This document shows positions 1-11,685 of a stretch of DNA of 64,000 nt, one piece after another. The DNA lies in the NCBI GenBank assembly GCA_951213105.1, contig OX578145.1, positions 12,964,707-13,028,706 of the forward strand, written 5' to 3'. Source of the DNA: Amaurobius ferox (lineage: Eukaryota; Arthropoda; Arachnida; Araneae; Amaurobiidae). Made by a program: the position numbers and the translations under genes. Positions within the stretch are counted from its first letter, which is position 1. Every line of letters starts with the position of its first letter. Below the pieces are notes generated by a model. That model saw only the letters and a program-made list of their open reading frames with translations, searched no databases and had not been told where the DNA came from.

Positions 1-172
1 CACACACATACTTTCACACACACACACACACACACACACATCACCTCAAAAATGTTTGATTCGTGATCAGGGATGCTTGAAACGTGCTCTCCCGCCGAAA
101 ACTCGAATTCGAATTTTCGACCCCGTCACAATACTTTCCTTATACATCATGCATATAAGGAAAGTAAAAATG
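1..172 (+). repeat. Family A element, terminal part with (CA)n, cut by window start
   Basis: A CA microsatellite, then the conserved TTTGATTCGTGATCAGGGAT block and terminal palindrome ACTTTCCTTATA...TATAAGGAAAGT at about 131-165. Identical layout to the copies near 31.6, 32.5, 35.9 and 63 kb. Head end of the element lies to the right. Confidence 0.8.
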
Positions 173-439
173 GGCGGTTTGCACATAACATGTATACAGA
201 CGATAAAAAATGATATCAAAGAATACGGATAATTATTGTACTACATCATTTGTCTGTCATGTTCAGACAACATTTACTTTTTACTGTAAAAGGATAATTT
301 TAAATAAATTAAAATTAGACAATTTCACGGATAATTATATTTCCATGCGTATTTCCTTCGACTTTCAGTAGAACGAGACACTTACGTAATTATTCATTTT
401 CGTTGATACTATTTGATATTGTCTGTGTACATGCTATGT

Positions 440-702
440 TGTTGTTGTTGAGACCCAGACCGTCCGACCTACCAGAAAGGTGTAAGGCAACTGTTTGGAC
501 GGCCGGGAAGTGCCACCCAATTTAGACTGGAACCCAGTGGGGGAGGCATCCACAGGGACCGTACCCTCCTTCCCCTACCACCAACCTCTCGGAAGGACTT
601 ACGGACCCACATGTTCAACGTGATCGTACTCCGCGTGAACACGGCGGCAGTTTTGGCAGTGGCTGGAATCGAACCCGGGCCTACCGAGTGCAACTCCCCC
701 TA
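440..702 (-). repeat. SINE-1 copy 1 (tRNA-related), perfect 12-bp target duplication
   Basis: Minus-strand orientation. A perfect B-box GGTTCGATTCC lies at 665-675, and the element ends in a CAACAACAAC tail at 440. Exactly flanked by TACATGCTATGT at 428-439 and 703-714, a 12-bp target-site duplication. The A-box portion seen in the 17.5-kb copy is missing, so this copy is 5'-truncated by about 25 bp. Confidence 0.85.
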
Positions 703-763
703 TACATGCTATGTGAAAAACCACGCGTCTTTTCATGCTAAATAGCGAACTCTGTTCCTTGCT

Positions 764-880
764 TCGTTTTCGAGATAGGAAATCTAACTTCAATTCTAGA
801 GGTGTTGAAAACCTTCATGTATTTTGTTTCGTTTTCGAGATAGGAATTCTAACTTCTTCGATTCTAGAGGTATCGAAAAC
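764..880 (+). repeat. Tandem duplication, about 60 bp
   Basis: TTCGTTTTCGAGATAGGAA followed by TCTAACTTC and ATTCTAGAGGT occurs at 766 and 827; explains the short ORF across it. Confidence 0.75.
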
Positions 881-999
881 TTTCTCAATCGATAGGGCAT
901 TTAACTCTGCTTTTGTAGCTCTAGAAGACTTCAATAGAAAGTTGCTGGGATGTGTAAGGTCGTCTGAGGAACCCTGTGTAAACTTATGTAACACATGAT

Positions 1000-2117
1000 T
1001 TTCTGTACAGATTAATAACTTTCGATATTGTAGAGAAATGTGGTGAAAATAAATTTAATTTCATTTCATTAAATATCCTAGAAACTTATGACCGTTAGTG
1101 TAGTAAGAAGTGAACATTGCCGGTGTGAAAAGAAAGATACAAAATGTTTGTTTGAGAAATTCTTTCCGACACATAACCCACCTTTTTCTGCAGTCCGGCG
1201 CTCACCTATAAAAAGCATGCTCTATAAGATAAACATTAATGTACAAACTACTTAAAATGTGGACACTTTGTGTTTTGGCTACTTTAATAAAACTTTAATT
1301 ATTCAATAAAATATTCTTTTTCACTTAAACATTTAATTACATCTTACATATAGCTTTAGGTTTTAATCTAACCTGGACACGAGGGTGATGACAATGCGCG
1401 AATTGATGAAATTCCAATTAAATACTTTAGCCTGTTGTTATATACGGAATGCACAGTCTTTGGCAGGGGACTTGTTGAAGCGGGCAATAATTACTTATTT
1501 TATGGCAACACTTAACTTGTAGTATCTCTTGGTAAGTGTCTCTCTAATCTCTCAGCAATCATCTCTAATGTGGCATCATTTTGATAAGTATCTTTCAGTA
1601 AGTATCTCTATCATCTCAGTAAGTATCTCTATAGTATTTCTTGGCTCATCACATTTCACTCAATAATTCTTAAAGTACTACCTGATTTCTCGTGACTCTC
1701 ACCATCTGCTGCTGTTAACATCTTTTACTTTCCCTCATATGCCTTCGGCCCATTGGCTGAAAATGGCGCATAGCCCTGTCATCATAGGCTGGCGATACAC
1801 TGGGAGTAACTGCTTGGCATCTATGTCCGCAAGGGTCACGTGACTTGTCGATGCGTGTGGCAACATTTATTGCCCGTATAAATTTTATTTAAGCCTAACG
1901 TCAATCTTGACGCCAATCAGCCTGAATACATTGTTTGAAGCAATCTACTTTATTGCTTTGAAACTGTGCTACTTGTTGTATTGCGTACTTTGTACATTTC
2001 CCTGTGTATCTTGTACCATCGTTACACACATAAACGTCCTTGTGAAAGGACAAATATGTGAAGGGAGTAACATTTCTCATTAATCTATAACGAATAGTAG
2101 ATTTGTTCACTTTTATT
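1000..2117. other. No gene seen
   Basis: AT-rich; GTAAGTATCTCTA words recur near 1,530-1,640. A GC-richer patch at 1,740-1,850 was not recognised. Confidence 0.5.
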
Positions 2118-2760
2118 ACTTTCTCATACAGTATTGTAGAGAAAGTATTGCTTTCAAGAAGATTTTCGATTTCGAGAGTTTGATGCCAATATACATGTTA
2201 GGACACGCTTTGACTGTTTTTAGAGTGATATCCGTCTGCTTGTCTGTGGTCTATTTTTTGTATTGAAGTTAACTGCCACAAATATCAATGGAAACTTTAT
2301 ATCCGGCCTTGTTACCACAAATCTAGAATTAGATAGATCTTTTTTTTTTTTTTTAAATTCGAGCGAAAACTTCGAAATTTGTTCGAAATTTTATATTTCC
2401 TTAACATGGCAGCAAAGGACAACATTTGACATAATTATGCCTAAAAAGGGGTTATTTATAGCTCAATGATGATTACGAAACTTTAATAGCTTTAATCATT
2501 GTAGTGAAAAATAGCCGTGATACAATTTTTGTGTTCGTGACGTCATTATCCCCCTAGGTGGGGGAGTTACCCTCGAGGAGGTACATTATCAAACTTCACG
2601 ATTGAAATACATCGAAAGATTTAAGTATAATCGATAGATTGTACTCAAAAATATTAATCGAAAAATTGTTTCAAGCTCTTTATGATCAGTTGTACCAACA
2701 ACGCAGCTTTCTCAAAAATTTTCTTGCAAATTTTGCAAAAAAAAAAAAAAAAAAAAAAAA
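2118..2760 (+). repeat. Family C element C1
   Basis: Head hairpin ACTTTCTC (2,118-2,125) / GAGAAAGT (2,139-2,146) then ATTG, head, GTCTGCTTGTCTGTGG tract, AAACTTTATATCCGGC line, a CCCCTAGGTGGGGGAG block and an A(27) run at 2,736-2,760. Confidence 0.75.
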
Positions 2761-3515
2761 GAAAGTTGTGTGGAGTCACACGTCAGTTAATTTTATTAAC
2801 GTCTTCGCAATTTGTTTACTTTTATTCAATGGAACAATGCAACTTAATAACTTAATTTAATATTCAGTCAGAATTTCAATGTGGATGTAAATGAGGTTAT
2901 TTTCAAGTCAAATATTTGACTCACTGGGAGAGTTTTGTAGCTGCAGGCTAACGAAGTCCCATTGTTTTACATGAATATGTATAATAATAATAATAGTATT
3001 GCGCCATATTTAAATAACAAAAATAGGGGGGAAAAATATGAAAATTTACTACGAAGTATCAGACCATAAATTCTTTTTTTTCTATTTTCCCAGAATAAAG
3101 ATATCCCAGATTCATAGCTCGCCAGAGAAACATTGCCACAGATCAATAACCACTTTCTCTCTCCCATTCATGGCATGAACCCCGAGTTTATCATGCGCGT
3201 GCTTCTTTATAGCGGCATCTCAATTCTCAGCAAAGGAATATTCTTTGAAGTTCTGGAAGTGCATACACTCGAAAACAAAGGTTGTAGCAACGAATGTTGA
3301 TATATTCGGAGTCCAAATAAGGAATCTTAAGTTTAGATGACAATGGGATATTCCTATAGAATGTGCTTAAAATCATTAAAATCCTACGAAAACTGTAACA
3401 CACACATACATACGTACATGTATATATATATGAGTTGCATATAGTTACAATTATATGTAACTTATATGACTTACAATTATACCTAATCTATCATTGGAAT
3501 TTCATAAAATATTTT

Positions 3516-3518
<3 letters not shown>
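2761..3518. other. No gene seen
   Basis: Nothing recognised; a short minus-strand frame near 2,967-3,167 has no family features. Confidence 0.5.

Positions 3519-3554
<36 letters not shown>
3519..3554. repeat. (TA)n microsatellite
   Basis: 18 TA units. Confidence 0.95.
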
Positions 3555-3558
<4 letters not shown>

Positions 3559-3737
3559 ACAAAAGTAAAGGAAGTTTGAGATAGCTGCATGAAAAAAAAT
3601 TTTCTCATACGTAAAATATGCAAACATGGCGCTATGCTGCCCTTGTACATATTTACAAATATAATTTCTAAAAAGAATACCTAATAATGAATAACCAAAT
3701 AATTTCTGATATACCTAATAATTTCGAAAATAATACC

Positions 3738-4110
3738 TAATCTATGAATAAGTATCGGATTTCGGGAGTGTTGCCATGGCTTAAAGCATTGCTTAACCGG
3801 AGAGTGGGGGTCACAACTCCCCCCGGCCACTTGTGATACTTTTCGTTTTTCACATTCATCTTTTGCTTTTCTGTGTATTAGGTATTCTTTTTAGAAATTA
3901 TATATATATATATATATACAAATAACGAAATAAAAATTTAGAATGATTGCGTTTACGGGGTTGCAGATAGGTCAAGGGGGATTGTGACCCCTTTTCCTGG
4001 TTAGAAGCTAGCTTTGACTTCTAGAAAACACTCCCAGAAACGCTGCACGCCCGAAACAACAATCGAACGTGTCCGTGGGGATAAAACGACCGAATCCCAG
4101 ACAGCACCAA
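3738..4110. repeat. Inverted-repeat element, family H
   Basis: GGGAGTGTTGCCATGGCTTA...GGGGGTCACAACTCC on the left faces a diverged inverse copy at about 3,970-4,060 (GTGACCCC...ACACTCCC). A 27-bp inverted repeat (AATTTCTAAAAAGAATACC at 3,664 and its inverse at 3,880) brackets the left arm. Confidence 0.55.
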
Positions 4111-4142
4111 CTTTTATGATTTTAACTTTTTATGTTTGTATT

Positions 4143-4206
<64 letters not shown>

Positions 4207-4245
4207 GTACGCACACACACACCCACACCCACACACACACACACA
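4143..4245. repeat. (TA)n followed by (CA)n microsatellite
   Basis: About 30 TA units and then CA repeats; the TYIYIYI-type ORF over it is an artefact. Confidence 0.95.
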
Positions 4246-4287
4246 AATCAATAAACTAATTGACAGATTTTACTGGAAAGTCAAATA

Positions 4288-4365
4288 CAGTCAAACTTGT
4301 TTATAACGATATCCTACGGACCATGAATTGTTTACCGTTATAGACAAGGTTGAAGCTGATACATT
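4288..4365 (+). repeat. Pogo/Tigger-like terminal fragment
   Basis: ACAGTCAAACTTGTTTATAA followed 40 bp later by the inverse CGTTATAGACAAGGTTG, the arrangement of pogo-derived MITE ends. No coding nearby. Confidence 0.5.
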
Positions 4366-4639
4366 TAATAATGGACGTAATGCGCTATGGGTGTTACATT
4401 TTTAATAATATCATGTTAAACTTACATTTTAAAAAAATATTTCAGATTGGGGATATAGATAAACAGACATCATAATCTAATTCCAGTTCGAAAATTTAAA
4501 ATATGTGTATTTTAACAACATTTTTATTAATCTATACATGTGTATAATGACAAAAATAAAATAGGCGATTATGTTTTTATTCAACAATAAATAAAATGGA
4601 ATGCGGCTGGAGTCGACTCTTTCATACCAGAATAAATTT

Positions 4640-5115
4640 TTAGTATCATGCATTTTCTTTTTCAAATTTTACAAGAAAATTTTTAAAAAATCGGTATTCT
4701 GAGTCCAAATCCTTAACGTTAAAGCGTGTTATCTTTCATTTTAAAGGACTTGAAAAAATCTTTCAATCGATGCCATACTTGACAATGTACCCCCGGAAGT
4801 AACTTAGCTCCACCCCAGGGGGGCTTTCGCTCGAATTTCAAAATCGGGTTTTCGCTCGAATTTCAAAAATTCCTATACTTCTAGATTTTTTTGATAACAA
4901 AGCCAGATATAAAGTTTTGTGAAAATCCGTTAATATATGTGGCTGGTATCGTGTATACATGAAATCGACCACAGACATCAGACAGACAGACGGACATTCC
5001 TCCAAAAATAGTTAAAATGTGTTCAGGAGGTCTTGAAACATATATTGGCATCAAAATCTTGAATTTGAAAATTTTCGTGAAATAATACGTTCTCTATACT
5101 ATGTTACGAGAAAGT
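4640..5115 (-). repeat. Family C element C2
   Basis: Reverse orientation of C1: CCCCAGGGGGGC block at 4,813-4,830, ATAAAGTTTTGTG line, CAGACAGACAGACGG tract and a head ending near the degraded ACTATG...GAGAAAGTG. Confidence 0.7.
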
Positions 5116-7018
5116 GAAAATAATACATTGAGAGCGAAACAAGATACCTACTGTATAATCAAGCTTTACTTACGTATAATAAAATCTGGATCATTAACAT
5201 TAGCATTACCAAGTTTTCAACATACCCAGAATTGCCGCCGCCGGTGATATTGCCGCCGACTTCAACGATCTAATTTTCGCACTGTATGCAATACAGATGC
5301 ACAGTAAAGGTTTTTATGATTACTACATTTTATTTTCTGGTCTATTACATAGTATGAAATGTAGGGACTGAATTAAAATGAGAGAAAAAAAAATTAAATT
5401 TTAAATTTCAGTACGAGTACTTTTGCAGTTCGTATAAAATGAAATGTGTCCTATCTGCAAGCTTCTTTCAAATTGTATATATACGAATTATCAATTTAAA
5501 TTTAGCAATAACTGTATGCATAATTTGGAAATAACATATTAATAAAATATTAAATCACAATAATGTCAGAAATTATCAATACTAGTAATGCCCGTAAGTA
5601 ATAATAATAATAATAAAAAAAGATTTATTTATGGGATATCGTCTGACTAAAATAAAAGACAACACTCAATCACCGTCTGCTTAGCAACAACAAAAAGAAG
5701 TATTACAATATCCATTATTGTAAATAAATTAAAAATAAGTCCTATATCCAGCTTCGTTTTCAGTATCTGATGTCATATGCAACATAAAACTCCAGAATAC
5801 TGCTCTTTATATATAGATATAGTTCAATGTTATTATTTACTGTGGGTTAGCTATCTGCCGTCCTAGCTCTTCACACAAAATGGTTTTTGTTTATTTTTGT
5901 CCTGTGCACAATCCACAGGTAAATGTTAAACATTTCTCATACACAGTGCTAGATTTATTGTCTTTCCACTGCTTTTGTTATGTTGACTTTTGAGGAAGCA
6001 GAAACAATCAGTTTTGCTGAAGATAAATTAACCTAATCCTATTTAAGCTAGGAACCTAATAATATTTCAAACTTAATATATATGTTCTTTATGCTATAAT
6101 TTTAATTGCTCTTAATCAAAAGGTAAATAAATTAAAAAGTAAATTGCTATCCTAATATATCTTAAGGATTTTTATATTAATGATTTTTATCTAATAAGAA
6201 CTCTGATTTAATCTTATGCTTACTTTAAAAATAATTAATGCTGAGCAACCAAATTAAAAAGCAATTAAAAAGTAAATATTCGTAATTATTGTTGTCTAGT
6301 AAATTGCTCAGATTAATAATATTCTAGCTTCAATTATTCTAGCTTGAAAAGGTGAAAATAAACTCTTTAATTTAAATAATTGTTTACCTGCATAACAGGA
6401 TCTTATAATAACTCTAAACACACCTTTTCTGAGTATGCAGTTGGTCAGAATAGAAATTTCTCCCTCCCCAAACTTGCAAATTGCTTTGTAAGTAATTAAT
6501 AGATGTAATTATAAGAGCATTTAACATTTGTAAACAATCCCTGTACGAGTAGATGCCACAAACTATGTACTTAATGTTTATTAAACCCAGCATAAGGAGA
6601 AGTGTTTTGTATTGTATTTGTATAATATGTTAAATATTACTAATATGGTATTTGTGTGAAAAAGGAACAGCACTTTATTTATCAACGTATGCGCTTGTAA
6701 TTTTTTTTTTTTTTACGGGGGGGGGGGGGGGGGGGGGTAACTTTAGGCTCATTTGAAATATGTTTTTTTCTTAGTTTTTTCGCTAATTTCAAAATATATA
6801 GCCTCTTCTGCTGCATTTGATACCCGATGTCTCTTTAAGACCTACCCAGGTATTTAGATCAGCAAGATCCAAAATATTAAAATAACAGCATGCAAGCCAG
6901 CGCCGTAATGCAGACTTCATATAGTATTTTCTAGCCATTTGTTCCACAATATCAGCTCCACATGATATCGAATTGTAGAAACTTATGATTTCAAGAGTGT
7001 TCTTTTCATTTTGAATTG
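5116..7018. other. No gene seen
   Basis: AT-rich intergenic sequence with short AAT repeats near 5,600 and a poly-T/poly-G run at 6,704. Confidence 0.5.
6704..6737. repeat. T12 followed by G22 run
   Basis: A 22-base guanine run; such runs are often length-unstable or misassembled. Confidence 0.9.
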
Positions 7019-7382
7019 TTTATAATGAAGAATTGCAATGTACTAAGAAGAAGCACATTTTTGTTCTTTTTAGAGTGATGAGATACAAAAATGGTGTTTT
7101 TATGCTTCATACAAGTCGTTAAATGTAGTTCTTTTCTTTTCTTCATATATTTTAAAACTTCCTTTTTTGATTTGACATTGTTCCAACATAGCTCAATACC
7201 TTTATTTATATTGAAGAATGTTATTATAAATAAGAAGTTATTTATAATGAAGAATGCAATGTACTAAGAAGGAGTACACTGCATTTATAGAGGTCTTTAA
7301 ATGTAGTTCTTTTCTTTCCTTTCAAAGATTTTGGAACTTCTTTTTTAGCTCTGTTAATTGTTCCGACATAGCTCAATATCCT
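7019..7382 (-). repeat. Diverged direct duplication of a piggyBac-relic segment
   Basis: 7,019-7,200 and 7,241-7,382 share TTTATAATGAAGAA, TGTACTAAGAAG, TTAAATGTAGTTCTTTTC and CATAGCTCAATA in the same order; the left copy has about 50 extra bases. Confidence 0.7.
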
Positions 7383-8628
7383 TTCTTTGACACTTTCTAC
7401 ATGGCTTGGTATTTCTTATTTCGTTCTTCTGTGTTGAAGTACGGTCGCACTAAACGTAGAACAGTATTTTCGCCCAAGCTTAGGTCACTTGATTTAGAAT
7501 AATCTTTCCCCAAATAATGGGGATGCACTAAGCATATATTTCAACTTGACGTCTATAGTCAACCAAAATTTTATGTCATCATTTTTTGGCATATATTGCA
7601 AAAAAAAAAAAAATAAACTACGGTATATCTTAGACGGAAATAACTGCTCATCCACAGTAATGTTTTCTTCGGGCTTATAACACATAAAATAGTTTTCTAC
7701 AAATAGATTCCAAACATCTGATATGGGTGAAGATTTGTTTTCAGTCTGACTTCGTGCTCATCATGTCAAAAAGCATATATCGCATGATTTCCAGAAATCT
7801 TTTTCAGATCATAGTTTTAGGGACAAAAATGTGACCCCATGTTTTTGATCAAAGACTTAAGGACAAATTTCCCTTTTGCGGCTAAAGCTCTTCAAATGTA
7901 AAGTATTGCAATAAAATTATCCAATTCGTCAAGAGAAATTCTACATGTTTCGTTATTTTTTTATGTTTCGTTTGATGCTACATGTTTCGTTAGATCTTGC
8001 TCAAGCTTCTGTATATTTCTTTATACCATTCATAATCTTATCTTAATTGAAAAGTAACAAGGTGGTGGTTATAGGACTGTCATTAGAGACACTTCTTTTC
8101 GAGTGAGATATAGGTCTTTCCGCTACCCAGACCCGAGGGATCGCCCATTGGGCTGAGCATCAACATATCAGTCCTGGATTTTAGCTGAATATTTTGAACA
8201 GGTCGTCAGTCAGAAGGAAATGAGGATAGTCGCTCTATCTTCCATCTAGTTCCATCTTTCGCCTCTTCCTCATTACTTTGAAATGGTGACTTCTCTCTTT
8301 CTTTCTTCTGTGTTTTTCCTTTCAGAAGCCTGCTGCGATTTCTTGGTCTTCTTCTGGTTGTACATGAACAGTTTTTATGGCGAGACAACTGTCCATATAA
8401 ACCTTTTTCTGATGAATTATCAGAATCGAACTGCCTTTCAGATGAACTCCAATCAGATAATGAAATTTTGCGGGCTCCGCCTCCGTAGCAATTGTTATCA
8501 TCATTATATTTGCAATCCTATTTTCTTTCACCATTTTCCGAGGAATTTTCACCACAACAATCATTTTCTGATAGTGCATTTAGAAATTTCACAAATTCCT
8601 CTTTTGGGAGACTTCCGTGAAGTGCCAT
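7241..8628 (-). pseudogene. piggyBac-family transposase relic
   Basis: On the minus strand an ATG at 8,628 opens MALHGSLPKEEFVKF and an acidic Ser/Glu/Asp-rich N-terminus, stopped at 8,518 but readable again to 8,206. Further on, RFLEIMRYMLFD (about 7,800) and ITVDEQLFPSK...QYMPK..DIKFWLTIDVKLKY (7,500-7,680) match the DDE core region of piggyBac transposases, where the VDEQ aspartate is part of the conserved block. Many stops and frameshifts; the catalytic C-terminal half is barely legible. No TTAA ends found. Confidence 0.8.
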
Positions 8629-8759
8629 TTCGCCGTGCTTTATGCTAATTTATTGTCGTACAACAATATAATATGAATGGGGAATGACATGACACAAAAA
8701 GCATACAGGTTGTTAATATTTTGTAGACAGCCAGTTGAAATCGTAGCAGCTTACCACTG

Positions 8760-9445
8760 CTTAATCTGTACCATAAATTGTAGAAAATTTAGTTAAGATT
8801 CAGAGGAGTTATAGATGAATCATATATGCATCATTAAATGGGGGAAGCGGCACATCACGTGCAGAAACGAACTGGACATGTAGAATATGCATCGTCACCA
8901 TATAGATTGTAGAAAAATCGGTTCAGTTTTAGAAGAGTTATCGCTGAGTATACAGTAAAGGAGGCGTAGCACGTGCAATTTTTATCCGATCACGTTCAGC
9001 AACGAATTCGACCTTCACGATCGTTATCTGAACCACATATCCAAATTGTAAAGAAATTGACGTTTAATTGTACAATGCTACACATCAGTAAAGGGGCGTA
9101 GTATGGCACAATAATTATTTGGCCATGTTCACCATCGAACACGGGCTGTAGAATATTATATGCGTGACATCTACAAATTGCAGAAAATTTTGTTAAGTTT
9201 CCGAACAATGAACACCAGTAAAGGTTTCGGAATGCAGCACACTCAATTTTTGTCCGACTATGACGAAGTTTACCTAATCTATCTGAACCACATATTCAAA
9301 CTGAGTAGTAGGTTAAGTTTTGGAGGAGTTGATATCAGTATTTCAGTCTAAAGGTTGTAAAGGGTGCATTTTTCATTCGCTCACGTCCGGCTACGAACTC
9401 CGGCTGGAAAAAATTTATAAGTACTACATATACGAATTGCAAAAA
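8760..9445 (+). repeat. Degenerate tandem array, about 130-bp period
   Basis: Five or so weakly similar units built on AATTGTAGAAAATT / GTTAAGTTTTAGAAGAGTT / CAGTAAAGGGGCGTAG / CACGTTCAGCAACGAA. ORFs across it are not conserved between units. Confidence 0.6.
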
Positions 9446-9959
9446 TAACAGTTTCTGATATAGATCAGTTACTAGGGTACAAAATCATGCAGAGAGGTCG
9501 ACGGACAGACAGGCAGACGAAAAAATAGCAAATCGCATCTAGTAGTGAAAAGTAAATTGTGGCCACTTCGCTTTAGGTAAGGATAAGCTTTATATAGTAT
9601 TGTTCGGAATCGAATCTGCAGACACCCTCTTATACCTTCCACAATTTCGCCTAAAATGCATATTGGATATTGATAAGATTCATATAGTGTTGCTTATAAT
9701 TAGCATTTCCAAAATTTGGAGAATTTTTAATAGATAATCCGCGGATTATACGCAGGAAATTACTGTACTGTGCAGCGTTTTAGATGGAATGTTTTTCTGA
9801 GTAACATCACGCCGATCCACATATAATATACCACGTATAATATAGTACGTATATAAAAGATAAAAAGCAAAAAATGAATTATGAAAAGAAACAAATTTTT
9901 CAATGTCCTCCTTTACATAATGTTTAAATGCCTTATTTGTTTCAAAGATAATAGTGTTC

Positions 9960-11095
9960 ACACACTCGCCTACTCACAAACATTCGATTTGTGTTCAAGT
10001 TTACTTGGCTACTTGCTGACAGTTGTTTAGTGATAGTTTAAGATAATAGCTATTTCCTGCATATCGTTTCTATTTACGCTTATTAGGGATTTTAAATAAA
10101 CGTATTAATTATCCAGAAATTTGGATCCATTCTTGTACCCTGTTAAGGGGACGGTGGACGCTGAAATTCCTTTTATTTATTTATTGACTTAGAAACATGA
10201 AAATTTGCATAAATATTCCTCTTAACATCACTATATAAAATACCATTAGATTTTTTTTTTCAATTTTGTCATAATATTGTATTTGTTTTTTTAAGTTTAA
10301 TTTTTTTAACGAAAATTTGAAAATGCTCCTTGCGTGTCATTTGTGTACATTTTTGATTAATTTTATATTATGATCACTCAAAAACACATTATGAACAAAC
10401 ACATTTGAGTATTCATTTTTAAATCCCTTAGAAAGTTAATTTTTTTTTAATATTTCTCTGCTTTAAAACTTAATTTTTATCGTTTAATTAGGTTCTTATT
10501 CACTTTTATTTACCTTAATGAAGTCCGGTTATAAAATGCATACCCAGTTTCCTTAAAAAGTATGAAAGGTGTCTTCTTGCCAAATTTCATGCATCTCAGA
10601 CAAAACTTAAGACGCATGGAGTATTTTAAAAATATAGAACCTTTGAAAATTCCGTTTCGAAAAAAATGCATTCAACCTTTTGCTTACGGGGGGCACGGCG
10701 TCCATCCCAAACGAAGAACCTCCCATAAAGACATATATTTGAAATACCCTATCCCATACAGTTTGATCCCCCTTTGCAGGCATTGGCGTCCATGGAAATC
10801 GCCGACAGAAACATCGCACCTGCTTCAGCAGGTTCGAAGTTTCTGCTTCAGCAGGTGCGATGTTTCTGTCGGCGATTTCCATGGACGCCAATCGAACTGT
10901 TTGGGATAGGGTATGTCAAATATATGTCTTTATGGGAGGCTCTTCGTTTGGGATGGACGCTGTCCTACCCGTAAGCAAATGTTAAATGCGTAAACTAATG
11001 TTATATATTAAAAACTTTTTTAGTCGATTTTTGCTCATTTCAACGTCCACGGTCCCCTTAAGTACACCCACGACTTCAGAGGATACGCCGTAACA
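9960..11095 (+). mobile_element. LTR 3' portion, split by a TTAA foldback element
   Basis: AAATAAACG poly(A) signal at 10,094-10,102, then TTATCCAGAAAT, CATTCTTGTACCCTG, the foldback at 10,147-11,057, then CACCCACGACTTCAGAGG and a terminal GTAACA at 11,095. The order and wording match the end of the solo LTR at 29.0-29.7 kb. The LTR start was not located; the left coordinate is nominal. Confidence 0.6.
10147..11057. mobile_element. 911-bp foldback/MITE with TTAA target duplication
   Basis: Ends GGGGACGGTGGACGCTGAAAT and the inverse GGGGACCGTGGACGTTGAAAT agree at all but two positions, and TTAA sits just outside both ends (10,143-10,146; 11,058-11,061). The central part is a near-perfect palindrome about 10,695-10,975, centred near 10,831, with arms starting CGTCCATCCCAAACGAAG. 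All ORFs here are by-products of that palindrome. TTAA duplication is the hallmark of piggyBac-type transposition; a piggyBac relic lies 1.5 kb upstream, but its termini are unknown. Confidence 0.8.
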
Positions 11096-11685
11096 ATGTG
11101 TTCAATCAAATCGACTTCAGAGGATACGCCGTAACAATGTGTTCAATCAAATCGACTTCAGAGGATACGCCGTAACAATGTGTTCAATCAAATCGACTTC
11201 AGAGGATACGCCGTAACAATGTGTTCAATCAAATCGACTTCAGAGGATACGCCGTAACAATGTGTTCAATCAAATCGACTTCAGAGGATACGCCGTAACA
11301 ATGTGTTCAATCAAATCGACTTCAGAGGATACGCCGTAACAATGTGTTCAATCAAATCGACTTCAGAGGATACGCCGTAACAATGTGTTCAATCAAATCG
11401 ACTTCAGAGGATACGCCGTAACAATGTGTTCAATCAAATCGACTTCAGAGGATACGCCGTAACAATGTGTTCAATCAAATCGACTTCAGAGGATACGCCG
11501 TAACAATGTGTTCAATCAAATCGACTTCAGAGGATACGCCGTAACAATGTGTTCAATCAAATCGACTTCAGAGGATACGCCGTAACAATGTGTTCAATCA
11601 AATCGACTTCAGAGGATACGCCGTAACAATGTGTTCAATCAAATCGACTTCAGAGGATACGCCGTAACAATGTGTTCAATCAAAT
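11071..11685 (+). repeat. Perfect minisatellite: 15 x 41 bp
   Basis: 615 bp, exactly 15 units with no mismatch seen. Each unit is 25 bp identical to the terminal bases of the adjacent LTR (CGACTTCAGAGG...GTAACA) followed by 16 bp ATGTGTTCAATCAAAT. No spacers differ between units, so not CRISPR-like. Confidence 0.95.

Noticed and set aside
735..998. 87-codon ORF
   Set aside because: Explained by a 60-bp tandem duplication; no recognisable domain.
8283..8648. Plus-strand 121-codon ORF
   Set aside because: Antisense of the piggyBac relic N-terminus.
10562..10974. Three overlapping ORFs of 66-115 codons on both strands
   Set aside because: They come from the long central palindrome of the foldback element; the two strands read nearly the same sequence.
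11071..11685. Possible CRISPR-like array
   Set aside because: All 41 bp repeat without variable spacers, and the unit derives from an LTR end.
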